A stretch of DNA of 64,000 nucleotides from Ketogulonicigenium robustum (GCF_002117445.1 NZ_CP019937.1:140001-204000), one strand, 5' to 3'. Shown: positions 28,058 through 38,738, counted from the stretch's first letter. The notes: generated by a model not told the origin, from the sequence alone. Translations and numbers: made by a program.

Positions 28058-28915
28058 ATGGGCGCCATGCAAAGCAGTTCAGACCCCCGCCGATCAGATT
28101 CCGGCCTGCCGTTCATGAAAATGCACGGGTTGGGCAACGATTTCGTCGTCATCGACGCACGCGACACTGGCGCGCGCGTAACGGCGCCGCTTGTTGCAGC
28201 CTTGGCTGATCGCCATCGCGGTGTCGGATTCGACCAGATGGCCGTGGTCGAATGTGGCGGCAACGCCGATTTGCATCTGACATTCTATAATGCCGATGGC
28301 AGCCTGTCCGCGGCCTGCGGCAACGCCACCCGCTGCATCGCCCGCTACGAGATGGACCGGACGGGTAAAACACAGCTGACTATTACCACGGATCGCGGTG
28401 TCTTGCAGGCTGTCGATGCCGGAAACGGGCTGACATCGGTTAATATGGGCCACCCGATGACCGAATGGGACGAGATCCCGCTGGCTGAAGAAATGGACAC
28501 CCTTGCCCTGCCGCTGCCTGGGTCGCCCACGGCCACCAGCATGGGCAACCCGCATTGCACCTTTTTTGTTGATGATGTGATGGCGGTTGATCTAGCGGCC
28601 ATCGGCCCGACCATTGAACACCACCCGTTGTTTCCGCAGCGCACCAATGTGCAATTCGCGCAGGTGATTGGCGAAGATCGCATCCGTATGCGGGTGTGGG
28701 AACGCGGCACGGGGATCACGCTGGCCTCGGGCTCGTCGTCGTGCGCGACGGCTGTGGCGGCTTACCGTCGCGGCCTGACGCGCAGCAAAGTTGAAATCGT
28801 GCTGGACGGCGGCAGCCTGATGGTAGAATGGCGCGATGACGGCGTCTGGATGACGGGCGCCACGATGCACGCCTTTGATGGCGTCTTGACGCAGCAGTTT
28901 CTGGATAATCTCTGA
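28058..28915 (+). CDS. dapF: diaminopimelate epimerase
   Basis: 285 aa. The family start FMKMHGLGNDFVVIDAR appears at about residue 19, so the first 15-18 residues may be an over-extended start. The two catalytic cysteines are Cys87 in AACGNATRC and Cys229 in SGSSSCATAVAAY. It converts LL- to meso-diaminopimelate for lysine and peptidoglycan synthesis in the cytoplasm. Its stop overlaps the mtaB start (TGATG), a conserved pairing in Rhodobacterales. Confidence 0.95.
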   Translation: MGAMQSSSDPRRSDSGLPFMKMHGLGNDFVVIDARDTGARVTAPLVAALADRHRGVGFDQMAVVECGGNADLHLTFYNADGSLSAACGNATRCIARYEMDRTGKTQLTITTDRGVLQAVDAGNGLTSVNMGHPMTEWDEIPLAEEMDTLALPLPGSPTATSMGNPHCTFFVDDVMAVDLAAIGPTIEHHPLFPQRTNVQFAQVIGEDRIRMRVWERGTGITLASGSSSCATAVAAYRRGLTRSKVEIVLDGGSLMVEWRDDGVWMTGATMHAFDGVLTQQFLDNL

Positions 28916-30183
28916 TGGATCAGAACGCCCCGATTTTCGCGACACTCGGCTGTCGCCTGAACGCCTATGAAACCGAGGCGATGAAAGAACTGGCGGCCAG
29001 CGCGGGCGTATCGGATGCTGTCGTGGTGAACACCTGCGCCGTGACCGCCGAGGCCGTGCGCAAAGCCCGGCAAGAGATTCGCAAGCTGCGGCGCGAGCAT
29101 CCGACGAAAAAGATCATCGTCACCGGATGCGCTGCCCAGACCGAGCCCGAGACCTTCACCAAGATGGATGAGGTCGATTTCGTCATCGGCAACACCGAAA
29201 AGATGCAGCCCGAGACGTGGCGCTCGATGGCACCCGACCTGATCGGCCTGACCGAGCCTGTGCAGGTTGACGACATTATGTCGGTCAAGGAAACCGCCGG
29301 TCACTTGATTGACGGCTTCGGTACGCGCGCCCGCGCCTATGTGCAGGTGCAAAACGGTTGCGACCACCGCTGCACGTTCTGCATTATTCCCTATGGTCGT
29401 GGCAATTCGCGTTCGGTGCCTGCGGGTGTCGTGGTCGATCAGATCAAACGTCTGGTCGATCGCGGCTATAACGAGGTGGTACTGACGGGCGTTGACCTGA
29501 CATCGTGGGGGGCTGATCTGCCTGCGACGCCGCGCCTTGGCGATCTGGTCATGCGGATTTTGAAGCTGGTGCCCGATTTGCAGCGCCTGCGCATATCATC
29601 CATCGATTCGATCGAGGCGGATGACATGCTGATGCAGGCCATCGCGACCGAACCGCGCCTGATGCCGCATCTGCACCTGTCGCTGCAGGCGGGTGACAAT
29701 ATGATCCTGAAACGGATGAAGCGTCGCCACCTGCGCGATGACGCGATCAAATTCTGCGAGGAGGCGCGCCGTCTGCGCCCTGACATGACCTTTGGGGCCG
29801 ATATTATCGCCGGTTTCCCGACCGAGACCGAGGAGATGTTCCTCAACTCGTTGAAACTGGTGCAAGAATGCGATCTGACATGGCTGCACGTTTTCCCCTA
29901 TAGCCCGCGCAAGGGCACCCCTGCGGCGCGGATGCCTGCGGTTGATGGCAATGCGATTCGCGACCGTGCGGCGCGGCTGCGCGCAGCGGGTGATGCGCAA
30001 GTCGCGCGCCATTTGGCCGCCCAGCAGGGGCTGCAGCATCGTGTTTTGATGGAAAACGCCCGTATGGGCCGGACCGCGCAATTCACCGAGGTGCTTTTTG
30101 ACGTCGATCAGCCCGAAGGTTTGATCGTCGATGCGCTTGTCACGGGGATTGCGGGCCATCAGTTGACGGCCCGCCCCCTGTAA
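28915..30183 (+). CDS. mtaB: tRNA t6A37 methylthiotransferase MtaB
   Basis: 422 aa radical-SAM enzyme. The N-terminal UPF0004 domain has TLGCRLNAYE, VVNTCAVTAEA and VTGCAAQTEPE, giving the three cysteines of the auxiliary cluster. The radical-SAM motif CDHRCTFCIIPYGRGNSR follows near residue 145. A C-terminal region carries FTEVLFD. It inserts a methylthio group into t6A at position 37 of tRNAs decoding ANN codons. The RLNxYE start distinguishes MtaB from MiaB and RimO. Confidence 0.93.
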   Translation: MDQNAPIFATLGCRLNAYETEAMKELAASAGVSDAVVVNTCAVTAEAVRKARQEIRKLRREHPTKKIIVTGCAAQTEPETFTKMDEVDFVIGNTEKMQPETWRSMAPDLIGLTEPVQVDDIMSVKETAGHLIDGFGTRARAYVQVQNGCDHRCTFCIIPYGRGNSRSVPAGVVVDQIKRLVDRGYNEVVLTGVDLTSWGADLPATPRLGDLVMRILKLVPDLQRLRISSIDSIEADDMLMQAIATEPRLMPHLHLSLQAGDNMILKRMKRRHLRDDAIKFCEEARRLRPDMTFGADIIAGFPTETEEMFLNSLKLVQECDLTWLHVFPYSPRKGTPAARMPAVDGNAIRDRAARLRAAGDAQVARHLAAQQGLQHRVLMENARMGRTAQFTEVLFDVDQPEGLIVDALVTGIAGHQLTARPL

Positions 30184-31368
30184 TCAGGCCTGATCGCGTT
30201 TCAGGTCCCAGATCATAATCGCGTAGAGCGCCATGCCGACGGCATAGAGCATCGCGGCGACATAGCCGGTGGACGGCAGGCCCCAGCCTGCCGACAGCGC
30301 CATGGCGGCAAAGAACGGCCCCAACGCGTTCGCCATGTTGAACGAGGCATGGTTCATCGCAGCGGCAAAGGTCTGTGCATCGCCCGCGACGTTCATCAGC
30401 CACGTTTGCATGACCGTCCCGAAGGATGAAAACGCGTTGATCAGGATGAGTACTGGAATGACCATCCAGATATGCGCGGTCGCGCTGGGGTAGATCAGCT
30501 GCAGCGCAAAGGACACGATCAGGATAACCCATCCCGTGGCAATCAGGCCGCGGTCGGCCAACCGCCCGATGATCAGCGTGCCGACCGTCATCCCCACACC
30601 CATCGCCATGAAAACAAAGGGGATGTAGTGCTCGGGCACTTTGGTGACTTCGACCAGGGTCGATGCGGCGTAGGTGTAGGTGGCGAAATACCCGCCAAAG
30701 CCGACCGCGCCGTTCAGCAGTGCCAGCAAAACCTTGCGGTTTTTCAGTGCCGACAATTCGCGCAGCGGGTTCGCGGCGGGGTTGCCCGCATCGCGGGGGG
30801 CCAGCAGCAGTATCAGGGTTGCGGTGGCGGTTGCCAAAATGGCGACCAGCGCAATACCCCAGCGCCATCCGATGGTTTGGCCCAGAAAACTCGCAAACGG
30901 TACGCCCAACAGCGTGGCAACCGTCAGGCCTGTCATCACCAGCGATACCGCGAATGTGCGCTTTTCATGCGGCACCAGTGATGCGGCCAGCAGCATCGCC
31001 ACGCCGAAATACGCCCCATGCGGGAAGCCTGCAAAGAACCGCGCGATGATCATCAGCGGGTAGCTAGGCGCCAGCGCGGCCATCAGGTTGGCCAGAGCAT
31101 AAAACGCCATTAACCCCACCAACAGCCACCGGCGCGACATCCGCGCCCCGAAAACAGCCAGCAGCGGGGCGCCGACGACAACCCCCAGCGCATAGGCGCT
31201 GATGGCGTGTGACGCATCGGCCTCGGTCACGCCGAAGGTGGCCGAGTAATAGGGCAGCAGGCTCATGGCGGCGAATTCTGCGGTGCCGATTGAAAATCCG
31301 CCCATCGCCAGGGCAAAGATGATGATACCGACCGGAACTTTGCGTCCGGCCACAATTGTAGCGCTCAA
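30184..31368 (-). CDS. MFS transporter, DHA1/AraJ-like exporter
   Basis: 394 aa with about 12 hydrophobic segments in two halves. The first half has GTAEFAAMSLLPYYSATFGVTEADASHAISAYALGVVVGAP, the DHA1 pattern of sugar-efflux/AraJ-like proteins, and the inter-helix motif ARMSRRWLLVGLM. No substrate can be assigned. It is convergent with mtaB with no spacer, so the two stop codons abut. Confidence 0.88.
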   Translation of the reverse strand: MSATIVAGRKVPVGIIIFALAMGGFSIGTAEFAAMSLLPYYSATFGVTEADASHAISAYALGVVVGAPLLAVFGARMSRRWLLVGLMAFYALANLMAALAPSYPLMIIARFFAGFPHGAYFGVAMLLAASLVPHEKRTFAVSLVMTGLTVATLLGVPFASFLGQTIGWRWGIALVAILATATATLILLLAPRDAGNPAANPLRELSALKNRKVLLALLNGAVGFGGYFATYTYAASTLVEVTKVPEHYIPFVFMAMGVGMTVGTLIIGRLADRGLIATGWVILIVSFALQLIYPSATAHIWMVIPVLILINAFSSFGTVMQTWLMNVAGDAQTFAAAMNHASFNMANALGPFFAAMALSAGWGLPSTGYVAAMLYAVGMALYAIMIWDLKRDQA

Positions 31369-31486
31369 GGCGATCCTCTTGGGCAGTAGGGAGGGATAGG
31401 GCAGGTGCTATGACCTGACTTAGGCGGTTGATCCAGCAATCGCCCCCCCGCTGCAAGTGAAAATCGCCCGAGCGATCAATATTCGA

Positions 31487-33418
31487 TCAGGCGCGGCGTT
31501 CCAGCAGCGCGACACCCAGTGCAGACAGTGCCATATCGGCTATATCTGCGGCATTCAGATGCGCGGTGTCGTACATGTCGCGGGGGCTGGACTGGTCGAT
31601 GAACGTATCAGGCAAGACCATCGAGCGGAACCGCAGGCCGTTGTCGAAGACGCCCTCCATCGCCAATAGCTGCGCGACGTGGCTGCCAAAGCCGCCAATC
31701 GCGCCTTCTTCGATGGTGATTAGCGCCTCGTGCGTGGCGGCCAGTTGCAAGATCATGTCACGGTCAAGCGGTTTAGCAAAGCGGGCATCGGCGACAGTCG
31801 GGGCAATGCCGCGCGCCTCTAGCAGGTCTGCGGCGACCAGCGCTTCGGACAGGCGGGTGCCAAAGGACAGGATCGCGACCTTCGCGCCTGTTCGGACGAT
31901 GCGGCCCTTGCCGATTTCCAGCGGCTGCGCATCGGCGGGAATATCGACCCCGACCCCTTCGCCGCGTGGAAAGCGGAATGCAATCGGGCCCTCGTCGTGA
32001 TGGGCGGCGGTGGCGACCATGCGCACCAGCTCGGCCTCGTCAGCGGCGGCCATGACGACCATGCCCGGCAGGTTGGCCATAAAACCGATGTCGAACGCGC
32101 CTGCGTGGGTCGCGCCATCGGCACCCACCAGCCCGGCGCGGTCAATCGCAAATCGCACCGGCAGGCGCTGAATGGCCACATCATGCACGACCTGATCGTA
32201 GCCGCGCTGCAAGAATGTGGAATAAAGCGCACAAAACGGTTTCATGCCGCCCGCAGCAAGGCCTGCTGCAAACGTGACGGCGTGCTGTTCGGCAATGCCG
32301 ACATCAAAGCAGCGGTCGGCGAAGCGCGACATGAATTTGTCCAGCCCCGTGCCATCGGGCATGGCGGCGGTGATCGCGACGATGCGGCTGTCTTTTTCGG
32401 CCTGCTGGATCAGCGCGTTGGCAAAGACAGATGTATAGCTGGGCGCGTTCGATTTGACCTTGGCCTGTTCCCCCGTCAGCACATCGAACTTGCCCACCCC
32501 GTGGCCTTTGTCGCGGGCGGCCTCGGCGGGGGCGTAGCCTTTGCCTTTTTGGGTGATCGCGTGGATCAGCACGGGGCCGGTTGCGCGGTCGTGCACGGTG
32601 CGCAGCACGGCCAGCAGCTGGTCCATGTCGTGACCATCGATGGGGCCGACATAGGAAAACCCCAGCTCTTCAAACAGCGTGCCGCCGACGGTCATGTGCT
32701 TGAGCATTTCCTTGGCGCGCTTGGCGCCTTCGCGCAGCGGTTCGGGCAGCAGGTTCACCGCGCCCTTGGCCGCCGCCTTCAATTCCTGAAACGGTGCCCC
32801 TGCATAAAGGCGCGAGAGGTAGCTGGAGAGCGCGCCGACCGGCGGGGCAATCGACATCTCGTTATCGTTCAGCACCACGAACAGGCGCTTTTTCAGCGCG
32901 CCGGCGTTGTTCATCGCCTCGAACGCCATGCCCGCGCTCATCGAGCCATCGCCGATGATGGCGACGGTGTCGCCAATCGCACCTTCGGGCGTGGCGCCGC
33001 CCAGATCGCGCGCGACGGCAAAGCCGAGTGCTGCGGAAATAGATGTCGAGCTATGGGCCGCGCCGAACGGATCGTAGGGCGATTCGCTGCGTTTGGTGAA
33101 CCCTGACAGCCCATCTTTCTGGCGCAGCGTGCGGATACGGTCACGCCGCCCCGTCAAAATCTTGTGCGGATAGGATTGGTGGCTGACGTCCCAGATAATC
33201 TTGTCGCGCGGGGCGTCGAACACTGCGTGCAGGGCAACCGTCAGTTCGACCACGCCAAGGCCAGCCCCCAGATGCCCGCCCGTTTCGCTGACGGCCGAGA
33301 TCGTCTCGGCCCGCAGTTCTGCCGCGACCTGCCGCAGTTGCGCATCCGACAGCGGTTTCAGGTCAACCGGGCTGTGGATTTGATCAAGAAGCGGGGTAGC
33401 GGGGCGTGTGTGCGTCAT
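31487..33418 (-). CDS. dxs: 1-deoxy-D-xylulose-5-phosphate synthase
   Basis: 643 aa from the ATG at 33418 ([17 protein letters not shown]). The frame is open for another 119 codons upstream, but that part overlaps ispA and is not coding. It has thiamine-diphosphate binding [34 protein letters not shown] with the catalytic His, the pyrimidine domain [16 protein letters not shown] with the catalytic Glu, and a transketolase C-terminal domain. It makes the first MEP-pathway intermediate from pyruvate and glyceraldehyde 3-phosphate. The ispA-dxs order fits isoprenoid supply. Confidence 0.96.
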   Translation of the reverse strand: MTHTRPATPLLDQIHSPVDLKPLSDAQLRQVAAELRAETISAVSETGGHLGAGLGVVELTVALHAVFDAPRDKIIWDVSHQSYPHKILTGRRDRIRTLRQKDGLSGFTKRSESPYDPFGAAHSSTSISAALGFAVARDLGGATPEGAIGDTVAIIGDGSMSAGMAFEAMNNAGALKKRLFVVLNDNEMSIAPPVGALSSYLSRLYAGAPFQELKAAAKGAVNLLPEPLREGAKRAKEMLKHMTVGGTLFEELGFSYVGPIDGHDMDQLLAVLRTVHDRATGPVLIHAITQKGKGYAPAEAARDKGHGVGKFDVLTGEQAKVKSNAPSYTSVFANALIQQAEKDSRIVAITAAMPDGTGLDKFMSRFADRCFDVGIAEQHAVTFAAGLAAGGMKPFCALYSTFLQRGYDQVVHDVAIQRLPVRFAIDRAGLVGADGATHAGAFDIGFMANLPGMVVMAAADEAELVRMVATAAHHDEGPIAFRFPRGEGVGVDIPADAQPLEIGKGRIVRTGAKVAILSFGTRLSEALVAADLLEARGIAPTVADARFAKPLDRDMILQLAATHEALITIEEGAIGGFGSHVAQLLAMEGVFDNGLRFRSMVLPDTFIDQSSPRDMYDTAHLNAADIADMALSALGVALLERRA

Positions 33419-33456
33419 GGCCTGACCTGTAGCTGTGCCTGTCCGTGGCGTCTGGT

Positions 33457-34335
33457 TCAGTTTTGTCGCGTAATGACAAACTGCGCGGTCTCGCGCAATG
33501 TGATAGCGGTATCGCCATAAGGGGCGAGGGCGGCTTCGGCGGTATGCAGCAGATCTTGCGCGCGGGCCTTCGCCCCGTCCAAGCCCAGCAGCGAGACAAA
33601 GGTGGCCTTGCCCGCGACGGCATCTTTGCGCAGGGCTTTGCCCACCAGCGCCGCATCGCCGGTCACATCCAGAATGTCGTCGACGATCTGGAAGGCGAGG
33701 CCGAGCGCATCGCCATAGGCGATCAGTGCGGCGGGGTCGACCTCGGCCATCAACGCGCCTGCGCTGGCCGACCATGTCAGCAGCGCGCCGGTTTTTCCGC
33801 GTTGCAGCGCGGTGATTTGCGCCAGATCCAGCGGGGACTGCGCGGTTTCGGCGGCGATGTCCATTTCTTGGCCGCCAACCATCCCCGCGATGCCGGCGCC
33901 TTTGGCCAGCGCCGCCAGCAGGGCGATGCGCGCGGCGGCGGTCAGGGGGGCGGTCGCGATTAATTCAAAGGCCAGCGACTGCAGCGCGTCGCCTGTCAGC
34001 AGCGCGGTCGCCTCGGACCACTTGCGGTGGACGGTGGGGCGGCCCCGGCGCAGGTCGTCGTTGTCCATCGCGGGCATGTCGTCATGCACCAGCGAATAGG
34101 CGTGCAGCGCCTCGATCGCGGCGGCGACGGGCAGGGCGTCGGCGCGGGCGATGCCGTGCAGGCGGGCCGATTCCAGCACCAGAAAGCCGCGCAGACCCTT
34201 GCCGCCGGTGCAGGCATACACCATCGCAGCGGCCACATCACCAGTGTGGGGGGCGACGTGCTGGGCGATATGGGCCTGAATGTCGGCAGTCGCCTGCGCC
34301 ATGCGCGCGGCCAGCGGCGGGCCTTGCATGTGCAT
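33457..34335 (-). CDS. ispA: polyprenyl synthetase (farnesyl/geranyl diphosphate synthase)
   Basis: 292 aa. The first aspartate-rich motif is DDMPAMD and the second DDILD, with [11 protein letters not shown] for substrate binding. The two residues between the Asp groups of the first motif (PA) are typical of bacterial IspA, which makes farnesyl diphosphate. It overlaps xseB by one base and is followed by dxs, a conserved xseB-ispA-dxs operon. Confidence 0.93.
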   Translation of the reverse strand: MHMQGPPLAARMAQATADIQAHIAQHVAPHTGDVAAAMVYACTGGKGLRGFLVLESARLHGIARADALPVAAAIEALHAYSLVHDDMPAMDNDDLRRGRPTVHRKWSEATALLTGDALQSLAFELIATAPLTAAARIALLAALAKGAGIAGMVGGQEMDIAAETAQSPLDLAQITALQRGKTGALLTWSASAGALMAEVDPAALIAYGDALGLAFQIVDDILDVTGDAALVGKALRKDAVAGKATFVSLLGLDGAKARAQDLLHTAEAALAPYGDTAITLRETAQFVITRQN

Positions 34336-34574
34336 CAGGCCTCGAACGGCTGCAGGCCTGCGGCTTGGCCATTTTCGCCCAGCGTGATGCGGGCGATTTT
34401 TTCTTGGGCCTCTTCCAGCTTTTTGGCGCAGCGGGCACGCAAATCGGCCCCGCGCTGATAGCGGGCAATCGATTCCTCTAGCGGGACATCGCCGCGTTCC
34501 AGCTGCGCGACGATCTGCTCCAGCTCGGCCAGCGCTTCCTCGAAGGTCATGTCTTCGACGGGCTTTTGCGTCAT
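34335..34574 (-). CDS. xseB: exodeoxyribonuclease VII small subunit
   Basis: 79 aa with the signature MTFEEALAELEQIVAQLERGDVPLEESIARYQRG that defines XseB, and a helical C-terminus. It forms the multi-subunit nuclease with XseA, which is not in this window. It is the first gene of the xseB-ispA-dxs transcript. Confidence 0.94.
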   Translation of the reverse strand: MTQKPVEDMTFEEALAELEQIVAQLERGDVPLEESIARYQRGADLRARCAKKLEEAQEKIARITLGENGQAAGLQPFEA

Positions 34575-34639
34575 GGCGGGTCCTTTCGGTTGGCGGTGGT
34601 TTTCGCAGCGATCGCGATTGTTGCGGTTATACTGGTGGC

Positions 34640-34852
34640 CTAGTCCAGTTTGCGGGCTTCGTCCACCAGCATCACGGGGATGCCGTCGCGAATGGGGAAG
34701 GCCAGCCCCGCCGCGCGCGAGATCAGCTCGCCGCGGTCTTTGTCATAGCTGAGCGGGCCTTGCGTTTGCGGACAGACCAGCGCCTCGAGCATGCGGGGGT
34801 CGAACAGGCGCGGGGTGGGTTGTGTGGGTTTAGGCGTGGTGTCTTGGGTCAT
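34640..34852 (-). CDS. Trm112-family protein
   Basis: 70 aa. [41 protein letters not shown] is the Trm112/YcaR signature. Only one cysteine of the zinc site remains (VCPQT). The role is unknown in bacteria; members partner methyltransferases or act in cell-envelope loci. It overlaps the LON-domain gene by 4 nt. Confidence 0.88.
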   Translation of the reverse strand: MTQDTTPKPTQPTPRLFDPRMLEALVCPQTQGPLSYDKDRGELISRAAGLAFPIRDGIPVMLVDEARKLD

Positions 34853-35523
34853 TGCATTACCTCGGAATCATCAGGGTCGCCGTCGGCGGGGCGCTGCAGG
34901 GCAAATTCCAGCAGCGCGCACAGGGTTTCACGGCGCAGGCTCAGATCCGGCGCCTCTAGCAGGGCTTGGCGGTCGGCGGGGGATAGGGGGGCGACGATGG
35001 ACAGCATGTTTATCAGCGCCTCGTCGGGCAGGGGGCGCAGGCTTTGCCAGTCGTGCTGCTGCCCCCGCGCCTGCGAGAAGCGGGCAAGCAGCGCGAAAAG
35101 CGCCGCACGGTCCAGGTGCGGGTCAGTTTCGGGGGCGCGGTTGCGGTCGGTTGCAAAATCGTCCCAGCCGACCTCGCCCTGCCGCCACGGGGTGGCGGTC
35201 AGCGGTTCGGACAGCAGCCGAAAGCGCGAAATGCCTGCCAGCGTCACGTCCAGCCGTCCGTCGGGCCGTTCGCCAAAGCCGACGATGCGGCCCGCGCAGC
35301 CAATGCGGTGCAGACGTGCGCCGTCATGGGCGTGCAGCGGTTGAACCATGCCGATGAGACGCGATTCGGTCATCAGCGCCTCCTCGAACATCGCCAGATA
35401 GCGGGGTTCGAAGATGTGCAGGGGCAGATGGGCGCGCGGCAACAGCAACGCGCCCGCCAGCGGGAACAGGGGGATGCGCCCCGGTAGCTGCGCGGGCAGC
35501 CTGTCTGGGGACGCGGTCGCCAT
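34849..35523 (-). CDS. LON peptidase substrate-binding (N-terminal) domain protein
   Basis: 224 aa. [34 protein letters not shown] is the Lon N-domain signature, with [15 protein letters not shown] after it. The ATPase and protease domains are absent, as usual for this stand-alone family. It is sandwiched between the thioredoxin-TPR gene (shared base at 35523) and the Trm112-like gene. A role in protein quality control is inferred from the domain and neighbours. Confidence 0.92.
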   Translation of the reverse strand: MATASPDRLPAQLPGRIPLFPLAGALLLPRAHLPLHIFEPRYLAMFEEALMTESRLIGMVQPLHAHDGARLHRIGCAGRIVGFGERPDGRLDVTLAGISRFRLLSEPLTATPWRQGEVGWDDFATDRNRAPETDPHLDRAALFALLARFSQARGQQHDWQSLRPLPDEALINMLSIVAPLSPADRQALLEAPDLSLRRETLCALLEFALQRPADGDPDDSEVMQ

Positions 35524-36407
35524 CAGGCGAAGATCAGCGACGACAGGCGACGCCGCCCAGCCAGTGCAATGGGGTCTTTCGCGGGCAGGGCCTCGAAAAT
35601 GGTGAAAAGCTGCGTTTTGGCGGCTTCGTCATTCCAGTTGCGGTCCTTGCGGAACAGGTCCAGCAGGGCATCGACGGCCCCTTGCACGTCACCTGCGGCA
35701 TGCAGGGCGGTGGCCAGATCGAACAAGGCCTGCAGGTTCGCAGGGTCGGCAGCCACGGCGGTGCGCAGCTCGTCCACAGGGCCGGCGCTGGCGGCTTGGC
35801 GGGCCAGATCAATGCGGGCGCGCAGGGCCTCGATCTCGGGGGCGGTCGCGATCGCGGCGGGGGCGCCGTTCAGCGCGGCCTCGGCGGCATCCAAATCGTC
35901 GGCGGCCAGATGGGTTTTGATCAGGCCGGCATAGGCGCGGGCGTTTTCGGGTTCCTCTTGCAGGACGGCGGCATAAATTTCGGCGGCGTCTGCGGCCGCG
36001 CCTTGGTCCAGCATTTCGTCGGCAGCGTCCAGCGCGGCGCTGAGGCCGTCATCGCCCACCAGCGCGGCCAGCTTGTCGACGAATTCCTGCACCTGCGAGG
36101 GGGGCACCGCGCCTTGGAAGCCGTCAACCGGCTGCCCCTGCCAGAAGGCATAAACCGTCGGGATGGATTGCACGCGCAACTGCGCTGCGAACTGCGGCTG
36201 CTTGTCGACGTCGATCTTGACCAGACGCACCTTGCCGTTCGCTTTGGTCACCGCAGCTTCCAGCGCCGGGCCCAGCGTTTTGCACGGGCCGCACCACGTC
36301 GCCCAGAAATCCACGATCACCGGCACCTGCTGCGAGGTCGCGATCACGTCCTCCATGAAGCCGGCGTCGGTTCCGTTGATAATGTAGTCGTTCGTCGTCA
36401 ATTCCAT
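35523..36407 (-). CDS. thioredoxin-TPR protein, CnoX/YbbN-like
   Basis: 294 aa. An N-terminal thioredoxin domain with an intact WCGPC site (Cys39 and Cys42) is followed by a TPR-like helical domain (about 125-290) with LLDLFRKDRNWNDEAAKTQL, the YbbN/CnoX C-terminal pattern. CnoX proteins act as redox chaperones delivering clients to GroEL. The active-site cysteines are retained here. It is the first gene of the block that continues with the LON-domain and Trm112-like genes. Confidence 0.92.
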   Translation of the reverse strand: MELTTNDYIINGTDAGFMEDVIATSQQVPVIVDFWATWCGPCKTLGPALEAAVTKANGKVRLVKIDVDKQPQFAAQLRVQSIPTVYAFWQGQPVDGFQGAVPPSQVQEFVDKLAALVGDDGLSAALDAADEMLDQGAAADAAEIYAAVLQEEPENARAYAGLIKTHLAADDLDAAEAALNGAPAAIATAPEIEALRARIDLARQAASAGPVDELRTAVAADPANLQALFDLATALHAAGDVQGAVDALLDLFRKDRNWNDEAAKTQLFTIFEALPAKDPIALAGRRRLSSLIFA

Positions 36408-36594
36408 CGTATGTCCCTGCTTCGTCCAATGCGGCGGCCCTGCTGATCATATGGTGCTGGGCGGCCAAAGGCCAAGGGGGCAGGGATGCGCTATGGCGGT
36501 AATCGTGCAGCCGCACCCTGTGCCGCCACGTCGCAGCGTGGGGTTACGGTTTTCGATTGACGTTGTAGGCGCCACTTTTTAATAGACCCTTAGT

Positions 36595-36670
36595 GGGCCG
36601 TTAGCTCAGCTGGTAGAGCAAGTGACTCTTAATCACTAGGTCGTTGGTTCGAAACCAACACGGCTCACCA
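36595..36670 (+). tRNA. tRNA-Lys (CTT)
   Basis: A 76-nt cloverleaf with encoded CCA, acceptor GGGCCGT/ACGGCTC (one G-T pair) and anticodon CTT at 36628-36630. It is the second lysine tRNA of the window. Confidence 0.95.
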
Positions 36671-36930
36671 CTAAAACGCAGATTGGATCAGCGTTTCTAT
36701 CAGCAAAACCTTATCATTCTTATGCATAAAGCAGTATCGCGCCGGTGCAAAACTGCGCGATTGCGTTGCATTGACCTTGATTGTGCAGCGCTGGCGCTAA
36801 CATAATCGCGCCGGCGCGGTCAAAACGTTTACAATTATCCAGAAGAATGTGGCCGCGTTAACGACCGGTTCAGCCCATCGTCTGTTATTATGGGGTGTTA
36901 GATGTTCAACGCAGGCCCGGGGTGGGTTCG

Positions 36931-38718
36931 ATGCCGATAAGTGTGAAGCACGATCAAAACGCCGCGCCCGTCGCCGACGTGCGCGACATACGAGCCCAGC
37001 GATCGGGGCTAGCGCCTTTCCCGTCCGAGATGGAGTTTATCCGTTACGCGCTGGATAGCGCCGCCATCGTGGCTATGACAGATGTGCGTGGCACGATCAC
37101 CTTCGTGAACAGCAAGTTTTGTGAGATCAGCGGATATTCACGCGACGAATTGATCGGTGCGAACCACCGCATCCTCAATTCAGGCACGCACGACACCAAC
37201 TTTTTCCGCAGCATGTACCGCCGCATCGCCGGGGGCGAGGTCTGGCATGGCGAGATCTGCAATCGCCGTAAGGATGGGAGGCATTACTGGGTCGACACCA
37301 CCATTGTGCCGCATGTGAACGCGGTGGGAAAAGTCGACAGTTACACGGCGATCCGATTTGATATTTCGTCGCGCCATGCTGCCGAGGAGTTACTGCGGCG
37401 CATTGTCAGCGTCGATGCGCTGACGGGCATCCCGAACCGGCGCAGCTTTCAGGAGTATCTGGAAAGCGTTCTGCCGCCGCATCGCGGCGCCGATGGCCAA
37501 GCCATAGGTCCGGTGCATCTGGCGTTGCTGGACATCGACACCTTCAAGGAAATCAACGACACGTTCGGCCATGACATGGGCGATACCCTGCTGAAATTGT
37601 TCAGCGAACGCTTGGGGGCGCTGGTTGGGCCCGACGTGTTCGTGGCGCGGCTGGGTGGCGACGAATTCGGCATCGTCATGACGAATATGGGGCAGAATTG
37701 CGTTTTGGAATTCGTCGGTCGCGCCCTTGCCAGCTTGCGCGAACCTGTGCCGTTGGGGGCTTCTATCCGCCGGTGCACCGCAAGTATAGGGGTGGCCAGC
37801 TTCCCCGAACAGGCGGGCTCGCTGGATGAATTGTTCAAGGCGGCGGATATGGCGCTGTATCATTCCAAGGCGTTGGGCCGTGATCAGGCGCAGTTCTTCA
37901 TCCCGCGCCTGCGCGAGATTGCCGAGCGTAAAAGCGAGTTGCTGCACGCGGTCGAGGTGGGCTTGGATCGCGGGCAATTCAGGCTGTTTTATCAGCCCAT
38001 CGTGCCCCTCGCGACTCCGGGGACATTCTCGCTTGAGGGATTGCTGCGCTGGAATCATCCCGAACAAAAGCTGATTACGCCCGCAGCCTTTCTGACCGAT
38101 CTGGATGACCCAGGATTGCAGGCCGCCATCGGGATGTTCGTGGTCGATCAGGCGTTTTACGATATGCGCATGATGCTGGATATGAATATTCCCGTCCGGC
38201 GTCTTGCCATAAACATCACCAACGCCGACTTCCGATCGGATGCGTTTGTCGACCGGTTCTTCGCGCTTTCGCGCGAGACGGGCATTCCGCCGTCGAAATT
38301 CTGCGTCGAGGTGACCGAGGGCGTCTTTCTGGGGCGCGACTTCCAGCATCTTGCTGTGCGGCTGTCGCAGTTGCACGCGGCGGGGGTGGAAATCGCGCTG
38401 GATGATTTCGGCACCGGATTTGCGTCGCTGACGCACCTGCGCCGCATGCCTATCGACCGCATCAAGATCGACCGCAGCTTTATTTCCAACCTAACCAATA
38501 GCGTCGAGGATCTAGCCATCGTGCGCGGGGTCATCGACATTGCCCATTCGATGGGCAAGGTCGTGACCGCCGAGGGGGTTGAAACGCGCGAGCAGGTTGA
38601 TTTGCTGCGTGCGCTGCGCTGCGACTATCTCCAAGGGTGGTATTTTGCCAAGGCCACCCCGCTGGAGGCATTGCCTGCGGCCATCGCCACGATGCCGCGT
38701 CTGCCGCCAAAAGGGTAG
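36931..38718 (+). CDS. PAS-GGDEF-EAL cyclic-di-GMP enzyme
   Basis: 595 aa from the ATG at 36931 (GGGGTGGG upstream); a GTG at 36895 would add 12 residues. A PAS/PAC sensor comes first (TFVNSKFCEISGYSRDELIG and VWHGEICNRRKDGRHYWVDTTI). The GGDEF domain has an intact LGGDEFGIV site, but the upstream I-site reads VGPD instead of RxxD, so product inhibition is probably lost. The EAL domain has EGLLRW, DDFGTGFASL, IKIDRSFI and QGWYF, so most catalytic residues are retained. No transmembrane segments are visible, so it is cytoplasmic. The net activity (synthesis or breakdown) cannot be told from sequence. Confidence 0.93.
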   Translation: MPISVKHDQNAAPVADVRDIRAQRSGLAPFPSEMEFIRYALDSAAIVAMTDVRGTITFVNSKFCEISGYSRDELIGANHRILNSGTHDTNFFRSMYRRIAGGEVWHGEICNRRKDGRHYWVDTTIVPHVNAVGKVDSYTAIRFDISSRHAAEELLRRIVSVDALTGIPNRRSFQEYLESVLPPHRGADGQAIGPVHLALLDIDTFKEINDTFGHDMGDTLLKLFSERLGALVGPDVFVARLGGDEFGIVMTNMGQNCVLEFVGRALASLREPVPLGASIRRCTASIGVASFPEQAGSLDELFKAADMALYHSKALGRDQAQFFIPRLREIAERKSELLHAVEVGLDRGQFRLFYQPIVPLATPGTFSLEGLLRWNHPEQKLITPAAFLTDLDDPGLQAAIGMFVVDQAFYDMRMMLDMNIPVRRLAINITNADFRSDAFVDRFFALSRETGIPPSKFCVEVTEGVFLGRDFQHLAVRLSQLHAAGVEIALDDFGTGFASLTHLRRMPIDRIKIDRSFISNLTNSVEDLAIVRGVIDIAHSMGKVVTAEGVETREQVDLLRALRCDYLQGWYFAKATPLEALPAAIATMPRLPPKG

Positions 38719-38738
38719 GGGGCCAGCGTTGGCCCCCT
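38717..38738. terminator. bidirectional terminator hairpin
   Basis: AGGGGGCCA and TGGCCCCCT form a 9-bp perfect stem with loop GCGT between the convergent GGDEF-EAL and Sco genes. Confidence 0.7.

Noticed and set aside
33419-33775. A 119-codon N-terminal extension of dxs
   Set aside because: The extension overlaps ispA in another frame and has no resemblance to Dxs. The ATG at 33418 begins the family N-terminus.
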